Below, piece after piece: positions 35,730 through 45,532 of a stretch of 64,000 nt of DNA. The notes under the pieces were generated by a model that searched no databases, had not been told where the DNA came from, and saw only the letters and a program-made list of their open reading frames with translations. Position numbers and translations under genes: made by a program. Positions within the stretch are counted from its first letter, which is position 1; every line of letters starts with the position of its first letter. The stretch lies in NCBI RefSeq assembly GCF_014926405.1, contig NZ_JACXXJ020000005.1, positions 2,051,001 to 2,115,000 of the forward strand, written 5' to 3'. This DNA comes from Agrobacterium vitis. GTDB lineage: Bacteria; Pseudomonadota; Alphaproteobacteria; Rhizobiales; Rhizobiaceae.

Positions 35730-38408
35730 ATGCGTACAGAAACGGGCCAGGTTGTCAGCCTGGCGGATTATCGCCCGACCGAGTTTGTCCTGGAGCGAGT
35801 GGACCTGACTTTCGAGCTTGATCCAACAGACACAAAGGTCGAGGCCCGCCTGATCTTCCATCGTCGTGAAGGTGCCGATGTCGCCGCACCGCTGGTGCTG
35901 GACGGCGATGATCTGGTTCTCTCCAGCGTGCTGTTCGACCAGATCGAACTGGAGCCGGAGCGCTACAGCGCCACCGCGCGCTCATTGACGATCCGCGACC
36001 TTCCTGCTGCCGAACCCTTTGAGATCACCATTACCACGCTGATCAATCCTGAGGCCAATACCCAGTTGATGGGGCTTTACCGCTCGAACGGCATCTATTG
36101 CACCCAGTGCGAGGCCGAGGGCTTCCGCCGCATCACCTATTTCCCGGATCGACCGGACGTGCTGTCGGTCTATACCGTCAATATCATCGCTGACAAGCAA
36201 GCCAATCCGCTGCTGTTGTCGAATGGTAATTTCCTGGGTGGCGCGGGCTATGGCGAGGGCAAGCATTTTGCCGCATGGTTTGATCCCCATCCCAAGCCCA
36301 GCTACCTGTTTGCACTGGTGGCAGGCGATCTCGGCCTGATCGAGGACACGTTCACCACGGTGTCGGGCCGCGAGGTCGCGTTGAAAATCTATGTGGAGCA
36401 CGGTAAGGAACCACGCGCCGCCTATGCCATGGATGCGCTGAAGCGCTCGATGAAATGGGATGAAGATGTGTTCGGGCGCGAATACGATCTGGATATTTTC
36501 ATGATCGTCGCCGTGTCGGATTTCAACATGGGGGCCATGGAAAACAAGGGCCTGAATGTCTTCAACGACAAATATGTGCTGGCCGACCCGCAAACCGCCA
36601 CCGATGCCGACTATGCCAATATCGAAGCGATCATCGCCCACGAATATTTCCATAACTGGACCGGCAACCGCATCACTTGCCGCGACTGGTTCCAACTCTG
36701 CCTGAAGGAAGGGCTGACAGTCTATCGCGATCACCAGTTTTCCGCCGATCAGCGCTCACGCGCCGTCAAGCGCATCGCCGAAGTCCGGCATTTGCGCGCC
36801 GAACAGTTTGTGGAGGATTCCGGACCGCTCGCGCATCCGGTACGCCCGAATACCTACAAGGAAATCAATAACTTCTACACAACCACCGTCTATGAAAAAG
36901 GCTCTGAAGTCACCGGCATGATCGCCACCATCCTCGGGCCGGACCTGTTCAAGGCTGGGATGGATCTCTATTTCGAACGTCACGACGGCGATGCGGCAAC
37001 GGTCGAGGATTTCGTTGCCTGCTTTGCTCAAGTGTCCGGGCGCGATCTTACCCAATTTTCTCTCTGGTATAACCAGGCCGGTACGCCGAATGTGACGGTA
37101 TCCTGCGACTACGATGCTGGCACGAGCCTGTTTACTGTCGAGTTGGAACAAGTGATCCCGCCGACACCCGGCCAGCCAAACAAGCAGCCGATGCATATAC
37201 CGCTGCGCTTCGGGCTTCTGGCGGCGGATGGCACACCACTCGATACAGCAACTGTGGACGGTGGTGAAATCAGCGGCGACGTGCTGCATCTGACCGAACG
37301 TCGGCAGGTATTCCAATTTTCAGGCGTGAAGGAACGTCCGGTCCTGTCGCTCAACCGGGGCTTTTCGGCACCCGTCATCCTGCATTTCAGCCAGGCAAGT
37401 GCGGATCTGGCGCTGATCGCCCGCCACGATAGCGACCTGTTCTCTCGCTGGCAGGCGCTGACCGACCTCGCCTTGCCGGTTCTATGCGACAACGCGCGCC
37501 AACTCTCCACCAAGAGCGGCACAGACAAGAGCGCAACCGATAAAGCATCCATCGCGGCAAGCGATGCCCTGAAACAAAGCCTGCTTGCCATCATCGCCAA
37601 CGATGCGCTTGAGCCTGCCTTCCGCGCCCAGGCGCTGGCGCTACCGAGCGAAGCCGATATCGCCCGAGAACTGGGCAGCGACATCGACCCGGACGCCATC
37701 CATCAGGCACGCCAGGCGGTGCTGGCTGATATCGCCATTGAGGGCGCGGATCTATTTGCCCGCCTTTACGATAACATGGCGACTGAGACCCCCTACAGTC
37801 CGGATGCTACTGCCGCAGGCAAAAGAGCGCTGAAAAATGCCGCGCTTGGCTATCTCGTTCAGGCTAAAGGCGAGCCGGCCAAGGCCGCCGAGGCCTATGG
37901 CAAAGCCGACAATATGACCGACCTGTCGCATGCGCTCGGCGTTCTCGCCTATCACTTCGGCGATACGGAAGAGGCGCAGGCTGCACTGGCCAATTTCCAG
38001 ACCCGGTTTGCCCAGAACGCATTGGTACTGGACAAGTGGTTTTCCATCCAGGCCACCATTCCGGGACACGGTGCGCTGGAACGGATTGAAGCGCTCATGC
38101 AAAATCCGCTGTTCAACGCCAGCAATCCGAACCGCGTTCGCGCGCTGATCGGCAGCTTTGCCTTTTCCAACCCGACCGGCTTCCACAGCGCCGATGGCAA
38201 GGCCTATGACTTTCTTGCCGAGGAAATTCTGGCCATCGACAAGCGCAATCCGCAGCTTGCTGCCCGCCTGCTGACCTCGATGCGCACCTGGCAAAAGCTT
38301 GAGCCCGTTCGTGCAGCCAAGGCCAAGGCGGCCCTTGCCCTTATCGAAAGCTCAAACGGCCTTTCCAACGATGTCCGAGATATCGTCGAGCGGATGCTGA
38401 AAGGCTGA
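35730..38408 (+). CDS. pepN: aminopeptidase N
   Basis: Cytoplasmic M1 zinc metallopeptidase, 892 residues, which removes N-terminal residues from peptides. It carries the exopeptidase motif GAMENKG, the zinc motif HEYFHNW with the downstream Glu in LKEGLTVYRD, and the PepN-type N-terminus (YRPTEFVLERVDLTFEL, CTQCEAEGFRRITYFPDRPDVLS). The C-terminal half has the beta-sandwich and alpha-solenoid (RVRALIGSFAFSNPTGFHSADG). ATG 35730 is chosen over the abutting TTG 35727; AGGA lies 7-8 nt upstream. A stem-loop with six T follows at 38438. Confidence 0.96.
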   Translation: MRTETGQVVSLADYRPTEFVLERVDLTFELDPTDTKVEARLIFHRREGADVAAPLVLDGDDLVLSSVLFDQIELEPERYSATARSLTIRDLPAAEPFEITITTLINPEANTQLMGLYRSNGIYCTQCEAEGFRRITYFPDRPDVLSVYTVNIIADKQANPLLLSNGNFLGGAGYGEGKHFAAWFDPHPKPSYLFALVAGDLGLIEDTFTTVSGREVALKIYVEHGKEPRAAYAMDALKRSMKWDEDVFGREYDLDIFMIVAVSDFNMGAMENKGLNVFNDKYVLADPQTATDADYANIEAIIAHEYFHNWTGNRITCRDWFQLCLKEGLTVYRDHQFSADQRSRAVKRIAEVRHLRAEQFVEDSGPLAHPVRPNTYKEINNFYTTTVYEKGSEVTGMIATILGPDLFKAGMDLYFERHDGDAATVEDFVACFAQVSGRDLTQFSLWYNQAGTPNVTVSCDYDAGTSLFTVELEQVIPPTPGQPNKQPMHIPLRFGLLAADGTPLDTATVDGGEISGDVLHLTERRQVFQFSGVKERPVLSLNRGFSAPVILHFSQASADLALIARHDSDLFSRWQALTDLALPVLCDNARQLSTKSGTDKSATDKASIAASDALKQSLLAIIANDALEPAFRAQALALPSEADIARELGSDIDPDAIHQARQAVLADIAIEGADLFARLYDNMATETPYSPDATAAGKRALKNAALGYLVQAKGEPAKAAEAYGKADNMTDLSHALGVLAYHFGDTEEAQAALANFQTRFAQNALVLDKWFSIQATIPGHGALERIEALMQNPLFNASNPNRVRALIGSFAFSNPTGFHSADGKAYDFLAEEILAIDKRNPQLAARLLTSMRTWQKLEPVRAAKAKAALALIESSNGLSNDVRDIVERMLKG

Positions 38409-38437
38409 ATGCCTCCCGCGTTTGGTCTTCCCAAAGC

Positions 38438-38467
38438 GGCGGTCGCACATGCGTCCGCCCCTTTTTT
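38438..38467 (+). terminator. Rho-independent terminator of pepN
   Basis: GGCGG-T-CGCA / TGCG-T-CCGCC forms a GC-rich hairpin with one T-T mismatch and a 2-nt tip, followed by CC and six T, 30 nt after the pepN stop. Confidence 0.8.
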
Positions 38468-38581
38468 CTGCGCAAGCCTGGAGTGAATGCTCATGTGCTG
38501 ACAGCGCAGGCCTGATTCGAGGCCTGATATGTGCGGCTGCAACAGTCACGCGATCATGAAAAGCTGATTCTTCGCAAGAGG

Positions 38582-38596
38582 TTAACAAGCGGTTAG
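38582..38596. promoter_or_regulatory. CtrA-box-like sequence upstream of PleC-like kinase gene
   Basis: TTAA-N7-TTAG (38582-38596) matches seven of eight positions of the alphaproteobacterial CtrA consensus TTAA-N7-TTAA, about 100 nt before the kinase start. A single near-match in AT-containing DNA can be chance. Confidence 0.4.
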
Positions 38597-38693
38597 TTTT
38601 TTCGACTGGACAGGAAGAATCCCTGATGATTCATTAGGTTAGATTTGGAGCGAGCGGCGCGCCGAATCAGGACGAGGGATCAAGGCAGGGACA

Positions 38694-41066
38694 ATGGCAA
38701 ACGTGCAGCGGGCGACCGCAGCCGATGATCGGTTGCGACCGGAATTTCCCGGATATCTGTCATTTCTGGATGCGGTCAAGAACCACGGAGGCGTTGCATA
38801 CGTCGTCCGAAGCCTTTCGATTTCCAATACTGATGCGGCTCTTCGCCAAGTCATTCCTATTCTGGTGGTTGCTTTTCTGATCGTCATCGCCATGGCACGC
38901 GGCATGGGGCTTGTCTCGGAATATGCGCGAATGGAAAGCGCCATCCGTCATTCCACCGCGATGATGGCCTCTGCGGCGGCGGCCGCCTTATCATCCGGCC
39001 CCGAGCTTCCGGCAGAACTTGGCAGGGATAAGGCAGAAGCGCTGATCAAGCGCTTCTTGCCACCCAATCTTCTCGATGACGAAAGCTTCGTTCTCTTGCT
39101 CGACCCTGAAGGCAGGGTGGTCGCCAGTTCCGGCAATGGCAGCAGTTTTGTCGGCATGCAGATCATGGCGCTGTTTCCGCAAGTCGCGGTGCTCCGTAAT
39201 TTCGGAGACCAGACGGGCGCGGTAGAAACCGACATCAACGGCTTTCGCCATATCGCCGTGCTGACCCCAACCGGCACGGACGGCGCCCTGGTATTGGCCG
39301 CCCATTCGCTGAAATCCGCCGCCGATTACTGGCGGGCGGAACTCGCCCTCAACGTCACACTGTTTTCCGCCATCTCGCTGATCCTGATGGGCATTCTCTA
39401 TGCCTATTTCGCCCAGGCAAAACGGGCGCGGGAAACCTCTGACGTGTTTGTCGATTCCAACCGCCGGGTCGAAACCGCCCTGTCTCGCGGTCGCTGCGGA
39501 TTGTGGGATTTCGACCTCGCCAGCCGAAAACTGGTCTGGTCGCGCTCGATGTTTGACATTCTCGGCCTACCGCCGTCCAACGAACCGCTCGGCTTTGCCG
39601 ACGCTGCCCGGCTGATGCACCCCGATGACGGCAATCTTTATGCGCTGGCCCGCACCATTGGCCGGGATGGCGACCGCCATATCGACCAGGTGTTTCGCAT
39701 GCGTCACGCCAATGGCCATTATGTCTGGCTGCGCGCCCGCGCCCAGGTGATCCGCACCAGTTCCGGCAGCCCGCATGTGATCGGCATCGCGATGGACGTG
39801 ACGGAGCAGCACCGGCTGGCACAGCGCTATGCCGAGGCCGACCAGCGGCTGGCCGATGCCATCGAATGCACCTCGGAAGCCTTCGTGCTCTGGGACAAAA
39901 ACGACCGGCTGGTGATGTGCAATGCCCATTTCCAGCATGTCTACGGCCTGCCCGATAGCGTGCTGGTGCCAGGCGTCGAGCGCGCCGTGGTCGATGCGGC
40001 GGCTGCCCGACCCATCATTCAACGGCGCATTGCCGATCCCTCAGCCAAGGGAAGCTCGCGGACTACCGAGCTACAACTGGCCGACGAGCGTTGGCTGCAA
40101 ATCAACGAGCGGCGCACCCGCGATGGTGGCCTGGTCTCTGTCGGTACCGATATTACTCTGCTGAAGCGCCATCAGGAGCGGCTACGCGAGCAAGAGCGCC
40201 GGCTGATGGCGACCATTGGCGACCTGTCTTCGTCGCAGAAAAAGCTGGAACGGCAAAAGGCGGAACTGTCGGAAGCCAACGAGAAATATCTGGCCGAAAA
40301 ACAACGCGCCGAAGCCGCCAACAAGGCCAAGTCGGAGTTCCTCGCGAATATGTCGCATGAGTTGCGCACGCCGCTCAACGCCATCCTCGGCTTTTCCGAA
40401 ATCCTCTCCACCGGCATGTTCGGGCCGATCGGCTCGCCGAAATACGGCGAATATGCGCGCGATATCCACGATAGCGGCAAGCACCTTCTCAACGTCATCA
40501 ACGACATTCTCGACATGTCGAAGATTGAGGCAGGCCATATGCTGCTGAGATGCGAAAATGTCGATTTCGCCTCGCTGATTGATGAGACCCTGCGACTGAC
40601 GACGATTTCCGCCAAGGACAAGAATATCGCCATTGAGCAACGCATCGCGTCGGGCCTGGCCATGACCGCCGACCGGCGCGCCCTGAAGCAGATCCTGCTC
40701 AACATCCTGTCGAACGCAGTGAAATTCACCAATGAAGGCGGACGGATTTCCGTGCGCGCCCACAAGATCGATGGTGCCGTGCGGCTTCTGGTGTCGGATA
40801 CCGGCATCGGCATTCCCAAACAGGCCATCAGCAAGATCGGCCAGCCCTTCGAGCAGGTGCAGAGCCAATATGCCAAGAGCAAGGGCGGATCGGGCCTGGG
40901 TCTGGCGATTTCCCGCTCGCTGATCATGCTGCATGGCGGCAGCCTGCGGATTCGCTCACGCGAGGGCAAGGGGACGGTCGTCTCGATCAACGTGCCGGAT
41001 AGCCCCTCACCACTTCCCCCCTGCCGCAAATCCGCCGCTCAGGGCCGGGTGCTGACAACCGTCTGA
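38694..41066 (+). CDS. pleC: PAS-containing sensor histidine kinase, PleC/DivJ type
   Basis: Membrane histidine kinase, 790 residues. Two helices (~51-72 and ~217-243) enclose a periplasmic region; then two PAS-like domains (~265-390 with LMHPDDGNLY...ANGHYVWLRARAQ, ~395-500), a coiled coil (~495-545), HisKA with SHELRTPLNAILGFSEILSTG (phospho-His H555) and HATPase (LLNILSNAVKFTNEGG, DTGIGIP, GGSGLGLAISRSL). The HisKA helix is of the PleC/DivJ/PdhS type that acts on DivK. Position next to glnE agrees with the rhizobial pleC locus as I recall it. DivJ/CbrA-type paralogues are the alternative. The last 28 nt overlap the end of glnE on the other strand. Confidence 0.72.
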   Translation: MANVQRATAADDRLRPEFPGYLSFLDAVKNHGGVAYVVRSLSISNTDAALRQVIPILVVAFLIVIAMARGMGLVSEYARMESAIRHSTAMMASAAAAALSSGPELPAELGRDKAEALIKRFLPPNLLDDESFVLLLDPEGRVVASSGNGSSFVGMQIMALFPQVAVLRNFGDQTGAVETDINGFRHIAVLTPTGTDGALVLAAHSLKSAADYWRAELALNVTLFSAISLILMGILYAYFAQAKRARETSDVFVDSNRRVETALSRGRCGLWDFDLASRKLVWSRSMFDILGLPPSNEPLGFADAARLMHPDDGNLYALARTIGRDGDRHIDQVFRMRHANGHYVWLRARAQVIRTSSGSPHVIGIAMDVTEQHRLAQRYAEADQRLADAIECTSEAFVLWDKNDRLVMCNAHFQHVYGLPDSVLVPGVERAVVDAAAARPIIQRRIADPSAKGSSRTTELQLADERWLQINERRTRDGGLVSVGTDITLLKRHQERLREQERRLMATIGDLSSSQKKLERQKAELSEANEKYLAEKQRAEAANKAKSEFLANMSHELRTPLNAILGFSEILSTGMFGPIGSPKYGEYARDIHDSGKHLLNVINDILDMSKIEAGHMLLRCENVDFASLIDETLRLTTISAKDKNIAIEQRIASGLAMTADRRALKQILLNILSNAVKFTNEGGRISVRAHKIDGAVRLLVSDTGIGIPKQAISKIGQPFEQVQSQYAKSKGGSGLGLAISRSLIMLHGGSLRIRSREGKGTVVSINVPDSPSPLPPCRKSAAQGRVLTTV

Positions 41067-44044
41067 AAAATCCGCCGAACCGCCTTGGACAGTCGTTTCA
41101 ACTCGGCCTCCAGCACTTTCAGGTCCGGGCAATCGGCAACCCGCAGGACGACATCGATCAGGCCCGCTGGCGCATCCTGCGGCCTGAATCCTCCCTCGAC
41201 ACAGGCCCTGATTGCCTGCGACAGTTCCGTGTAGAGCGTGAGGGCTGCAACGCAGAGATCGAGATCACCCGCATCCATCGCCCGCTCACCACCCTGCTTC
41301 AAACGCTGGGCGGTGGTGATATCCGCCTGCGAAAATCCCGGCCCGTCCTGTGCCTTCACTCCATGAACCGGTTCTATCAGGGCCAGATATTGAGCGAGAA
41401 ATTCCAGGTCGACCAATCCGCCGGGTATCAGTTTAAGGTCCCATCCGTCCTTAGGCGGCTTTTCGGTGTCGATCAGGCTGCGCATCTCACTAACATCGGC
41501 TGCAATCGCGGCGCGGTCGCGGGTCTGCGCCAGGATATCGACAATGATGGTTTGCGCCTTGGCAACCAGCGGGCCATCGCCGGTGATCAGCCGGGCGCGG
41601 GTCAGTGCCATATGCTCCCAGGTCCAGGCCTCCTCACGCTGATAGCGCTCGAAAGCTCTCAGCCGGGTTGCCACCGGCCCCTTGTTGCCGGAAGGGCGAA
41701 GCCGCATGTCTACCTCATAGAGCACGCCTTCTGCAGTCGGTGCGGACAAGGCTGCAATCAACCGCTGGGTCAGACGGGTATAATAGCGCACGGCATCGAG
41801 CGGCTTTGCTCCATCGCTCTCCCCGGCACTGGCTCCAGCGTCATCATCATACTCATAAAGCAGGATCAGATCGACGTCGGAACCTGCCGTCAGTTCCCGC
41901 GAGCCAAGCTTGCCCATGCCGACCAGTGCCAGTTGCCCGCCAGCGATCCGGCCATGCACCCGTTCCACTTCACGGCGCACGGCGTCGAAGGCCTGCTCGA
42001 TCACCAGATCGGCGAGATCGGTAAAGGCATGACCTGCCACCGTTCCAGAAATCGCCCCGGTCATCAGGCGAATGCCAATCAGGAAACGCTGTTCGGCGGC
42101 AAAGATCCGCAGGCGGTCCAGCAATTCCTCGTAATTCGAAACACCGCCAATAAAAGCATCGAGCCGCATGGCGAGATAATCGCGCGTCGGCAGATCGGCC
42201 ATCAGACCGGGGTCGAGCATGCCATCAAAAACATGCGGGCGGCTGGCAATGGTGGCGGCAAGCCGGGGCGCGGCGGCCATGATGGTAACGATCAGTTCCA
42301 GCAGTGCCGGGTTGTTGCCAAGCAGAGAAAACAGCTGGATACCGGCGGGAAGGCCCGACAGAAACGCATCGAACCGCAACAGCGCCTCATCGGCGCGGCG
42401 GCTTTCGCCAAATGCCTTGAGGAGACGCGGGGTCAGCTCCGTCAACCGTTCGCGGGCCTCCACCGATTGCGTGGCGCGGTAGCGTCCGTAATGCCAGGTG
42501 CGGATCACTCGCGAAATGTCTTCAGGTCGCTGAAAACCGAGCTTTTCCAGGGTCTTCAGCGTATCGGGATCATCCTTCTGACCGGTAAACACCAGATTGC
42601 CGCCGATAGAAAGATCATCTTCCTGTTCAAACAACTGACCGTAACGCCGCTCCACCAGCCGCAGCCGTTTTTCCAGGGCCTGCGAAAAGCCCGCCGGTGT
42701 GTCGAAACCGCACATCAGCGCGATCCGCTTCAACTCAGTCTCGGTGGTCGGCAGCGTATGGCTCTGCTCGTCATGCACCATCTGGATGCGGTGCTCGATA
42801 TCCCGCAGGAACCAATAGGCCTCCGTCAGTTCATCGCGGGTGGTCGCATCGATCCAGCGGGCCTGTTCCAACGCCGCCAGTGCTGCCTCGGTGCCGCGCA
42901 CCCGCAGATCCGGCATCCGTCCGCCAGCGATCAATTGCTGGGTCTGGGCGAAAAATTCGATCTCGCGAATGCCGCCGCGCCCAAGCTTGATATTGTGGCC
43001 CTTGACCGCAATCGCACCGTGGCCCCGGTGGCTATGGATCTGCCGCTTGATCGAGTGAATATCGGCAATCGCCGCATAATCGAGATATTTTCGAAACACG
43101 AAAGGTGCCAATTCCTTGAGAAAGGCCTGACCTGCGGCAAGATCCCCTGCCAGCGCCCGGGCCTTGATAAAGGCGGCCCGCTCCCAGTTTTGCCCACGTC
43201 CCTCATAATAAATCAGCGCTGCCTCAACCGGCATGGCAAGCGGTGTGGCCCCCGGATCGGGCCTTAGCCTCAAATCGGTGCGGAACACATAGCCATCACC
43301 GGTGCGCTCCTGCAGAATGCGGATCAACCGGCGCATCATCCGGCCATAGGTTTCGGTTGCTTCCTCGGGCGCAACCAGGATTGCCGCATCCGGCTCGAAA
43401 AACACCACGAGATCAATGTCCGACGAATAGTTCAGCTCAAACGCGCCAAGCTTGCCCATGCCCAGCACGATCAGGCCGCTGTGTTTCGATGGCGCGTCGC
43501 GGTCGATAAGCCGCAACTTGCCCGCCTCATGGCCCGCCAGCAAAAGATGGTCGATGGCGCAGGCGATTGCCGCATCCGCCATTCGCGACAGCCATAGCGT
43601 CGTCTGGCGGGGATGAAACAATCGGCCCAGATCGGCCAGTGCCAGCAAAAAGGACAGGCCCCGCTTGGCCTGACGCAACCTGGTCATCACCATGGCCTCG
43701 GTCGGCGGCACTCCTCCCTGCTCCGGTCGCCAGGCATGGCGCGCATGCTCCACCAACCCATTCAGGCTCTCCTCCAAAGGGGTATGCAGCGCGCGCAGAA
43801 GCAAATCAGGACGCAGCGCCGCCGTCTCACGCAGATAGGGAGACAGCGTCAAGGCAGCGATAATGAAGGATTTGAGCGGCGTCTCATCCGAAAGCAAGGC
43901 TGCGATCTCAGGCGTGTCCCTGCCAAGCTCCTTCAGCACAGCAAGGATAGCCTTGGTCTCGACCTTGTTCAGCGGTTTGACGACATCTTCGGCGACATCG
44001 CGCAGAAAGACGGTTTCCGGCGAAACGGGCTGATCCTTGGGCAT
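41039..44044 (-). CDS. glnE: bifunctional glutamine synthetase adenylyltransferase/deadenylase
   Basis: Nitrogen-control enzyme, 1001 residues, that adenylylates and deadenylylates GlnA in response to PII and glutamine. Two nucleotidyltransferase domains: the N-terminal deadenylylase with GMGKLGAFELNYSSDIDLVVFFE (~200-225) and the C-terminal adenylylase with GMGKLGSRELTAGSDVDLILLYEYD (~710-735), each with the GS/D-x-D metal site, separated by helical regulatory domains; PVEAALIYYEGRGQNWERAAFIKARA is conserved. ATG 44044 has GGAGG 6 nt upstream, whereas 44050 directly abuts it. It is downstream of the kinase gene by 72 nt on the same strand. Confidence 0.96.
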   Translation of the reverse strand: MPKDQPVSPETVFLRDVAEDVVKPLNKVETKAILAVLKELGRDTPEIAALLSDETPLKSFIIAALTLSPYLRETAALRPDLLLRALHTPLEESLNGLVEHARHAWRPEQGGVPPTEAMVMTRLRQAKRGLSFLLALADLGRLFHPRQTTLWLSRMADAAIACAIDHLLLAGHEAGKLRLIDRDAPSKHSGLIVLGMGKLGAFELNYSSDIDLVVFFEPDAAILVAPEEATETYGRMMRRLIRILQERTGDGYVFRTDLRLRPDPGATPLAMPVEAALIYYEGRGQNWERAAFIKARALAGDLAAGQAFLKELAPFVFRKYLDYAAIADIHSIKRQIHSHRGHGAIAVKGHNIKLGRGGIREIEFFAQTQQLIAGGRMPDLRVRGTEAALAALEQARWIDATTRDELTEAYWFLRDIEHRIQMVHDEQSHTLPTTETELKRIALMCGFDTPAGFSQALEKRLRLVERRYGQLFEQEDDLSIGGNLVFTGQKDDPDTLKTLEKLGFQRPEDISRVIRTWHYGRYRATQSVEARERLTELTPRLLKAFGESRRADEALLRFDAFLSGLPAGIQLFSLLGNNPALLELIVTIMAAAPRLAATIASRPHVFDGMLDPGLMADLPTRDYLAMRLDAFIGGVSNYEELLDRLRIFAAEQRFLIGIRLMTGAISGTVAGHAFTDLADLVIEQAFDAVRREVERVHGRIAGGQLALVGMGKLGSRELTAGSDVDLILLYEYDDDAGASAGESDGAKPLDAVRYYTRLTQRLIAALSAPTAEGVLYEVDMRLRPSGNKGPVATRLRAFERYQREEAWTWEHMALTRARLITGDGPLVAKAQTIIVDILAQTRDRAAIAADVSEMRSLIDTEKPPKDGWDLKLIPGGLVDLEFLAQYLALIEPVHGVKAQDGPGFSQADITTAQRLKQGGERAMDAGDLDLCVAALTLYTELSQAIRACVEGGFRPQDAPAGLIDVVLRVADCPDLKVLEAELKRLSKAVRRIFQTVVSTRP

Positions 44045-44116
44045 GCACATCCTCCATCCCGCCTGTTTATGTCGGTCCTGCCTTTTACAAAGCGGCCATA
44101 GCGGGTTGGGAGAAGT

Positions 44117-45523
44117 TTATGCGGTTACACGCGGAAAGACCATGGTGGCCGTCAGTCCGGGACACTCGGAATTGGCCGTATCGGTATCGCTCAGCTCCAG
44201 TCTGCCGCCATGCAGCGCCATCACCGCCTCGACCAGCGACAGGCCAAGACCGGTGCCCGGTTTACTGCGGCTTTCATCCAGCCGCACGAAACGCTTGACG
44301 ACATCTTCCCGGCGCTCCGCCGCGATGCCGGGGCCATGGTCGCAGACGCTGAGGCGGGCCTCGCCGTTCGCTGCCGTCACCAGTTCGACGCGGATTTCGC
44401 TGCCGCCTTCACCCGCATATTTGATGGCATTGTCGAGCAGATTGAAAATCGCCTGACCGATCAGTTCGCGATTGCCCCGCACAGTGATGCCGGGGACAAT
44501 AGCGCTTGCCAGCACATAGCCCGCCTCCTCGGCCACCGGCTCGTAAAGCTCAGCGGTATCAGCAGCAATGGTGGAGGCATCGAGGTCGGAAAGCTCGGCG
44601 GCAATCGAGCCTGCCTCTACGCGAGAAATCATCAACAGCGCGTTGAACGTGCGGATCAACTGATCCGATTCGCCGATAATCCCTTCTAGCGCCTGACGGC
44701 GCAGCAGGTCATCATCCTCGGCCAGCGCATCGGCGGCCTTGTTGCGCAGCCGGGTCAGCGGCGTCTTCAGATCATGCGCTATATTGTCGGAGACTTGGCG
44801 AAGGCCCTCGTTGAGCTTTTCAATCCGCTCCAGCATATCGTTCAGCGAGCGCGACAGCCGGTCAAATTCATCGCCGGAACCGGAGACCGGCAGACGCTGG
44901 CCAAGATCCCCCGCCATGATCTTCTTGCTCGCCGCAGACACCCGGTCGATGCGCTTTAGGGCATTGCGACCGATGGCAAACCAGATCACCAAAGCCCCTG
45001 CCCCCATGATCGCCAGCGCCACCATCAGCGCCTTGCGCACCAGAATGCGGAATTTGGTCGGCTCACCCAGATCCCGCCCGACCAGAATGCGCAGCCCATT
45101 GTCCAGCGCCAGCACATTGGCAATCGCCAGATGCGGGCGGGCAGGCCTTGTTTCGGCATAGCGGTTATAAGCGAAGGGAAAATTCGTCCAGCCCTCGCGG
45201 TCCAGTACGCCCGGCTCGACGGAGCTGACATTGCCCGCCAGAAATTCGCCGTTTGGCCCGGCAATGACATAGAGATTGGCACCGGGCTGACGCATGCGCC
45301 GCTCCATCAGCCGCAGCAGATTTTCGACGCCACCTTTTTCATAAGCGCGCTCGATTTCGGTCACTTCCTGTTGCAGGCTCTCTCGCGTCTGCTGATTGAG
45401 CAGCCGTTCCGAAAGCGCCGTGACATAGATCACCAGAAGGGCGGCGCAAAGCGCGAACAGAATGATGTAAAGCGCCGAAAGCCTGACGGCGGTAGACTTG
45501 AACAGAAATCCGGCACGCGACAT
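44117..45523 (-). CDS. HAMP-containing sensor histidine kinase
   Basis: Two-component sensor, 468 residues. Two helices (~13-35 and ~165-188) flank a periplasmic domain; a HAMP follows (RIDRVSAASKKIMAGDLGQRLPVSGSGDEF), then HisKA with SDNIAHDLKTPLTRLRNKA (H250), and HATPase (AIFNLLDNAIKYAGEGG, DHGPGI, KPGTGLGLSLVEAVMALHGG). It starts 9 nt after the response regulator gene, and degP lies upstream, so it is probably part of a degP-regulator-kinase unit sensing envelope condition (inference from position; the trio is conserved in rhizobia as I recall). No established symbol given. Confidence 0.9.
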   Translation of the reverse strand: MSRAGFLFKSTAVRLSALYIILFALCAALLVIYVTALSERLLNQQTRESLQQEVTEIERAYEKGGVENLLRLMERRMRQPGANLYVIAGPNGEFLAGNVSSVEPGVLDREGWTNFPFAYNRYAETRPARPHLAIANVLALDNGLRILVGRDLGEPTKFRILVRKALMVALAIMGAGALVIWFAIGRNALKRIDRVSAASKKIMAGDLGQRLPVSGSGDEFDRLSRSLNDMLERIEKLNEGLRQVSDNIAHDLKTPLTRLRNKAADALAEDDDLLRRQALEGIIGESDQLIRTFNALLMISRVEAGSIAAELSDLDASTIAADTAELYEPVAEEAGYVLASAIVPGITVRGNRELIGQAIFNLLDNAIKYAGEGGSEIRVELVTAANGEARLSVCDHGPGIAAERREDVVKRFVRLDESRSKPGTGLGLSLVEAVMALHGGRLELSDTDTANSECPGLTATMVFPRVTA

Positions 45524-45532
45524 CAGGGTTCG

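Noticed and set aside
41363..43267. 634-codon open frame antisense to glnE
   Set aside because: Complementary to the coding frame of a certain gene; long antisense frames are expected in GC-rich DNA. No ribosome site, composition unlike a protein family.
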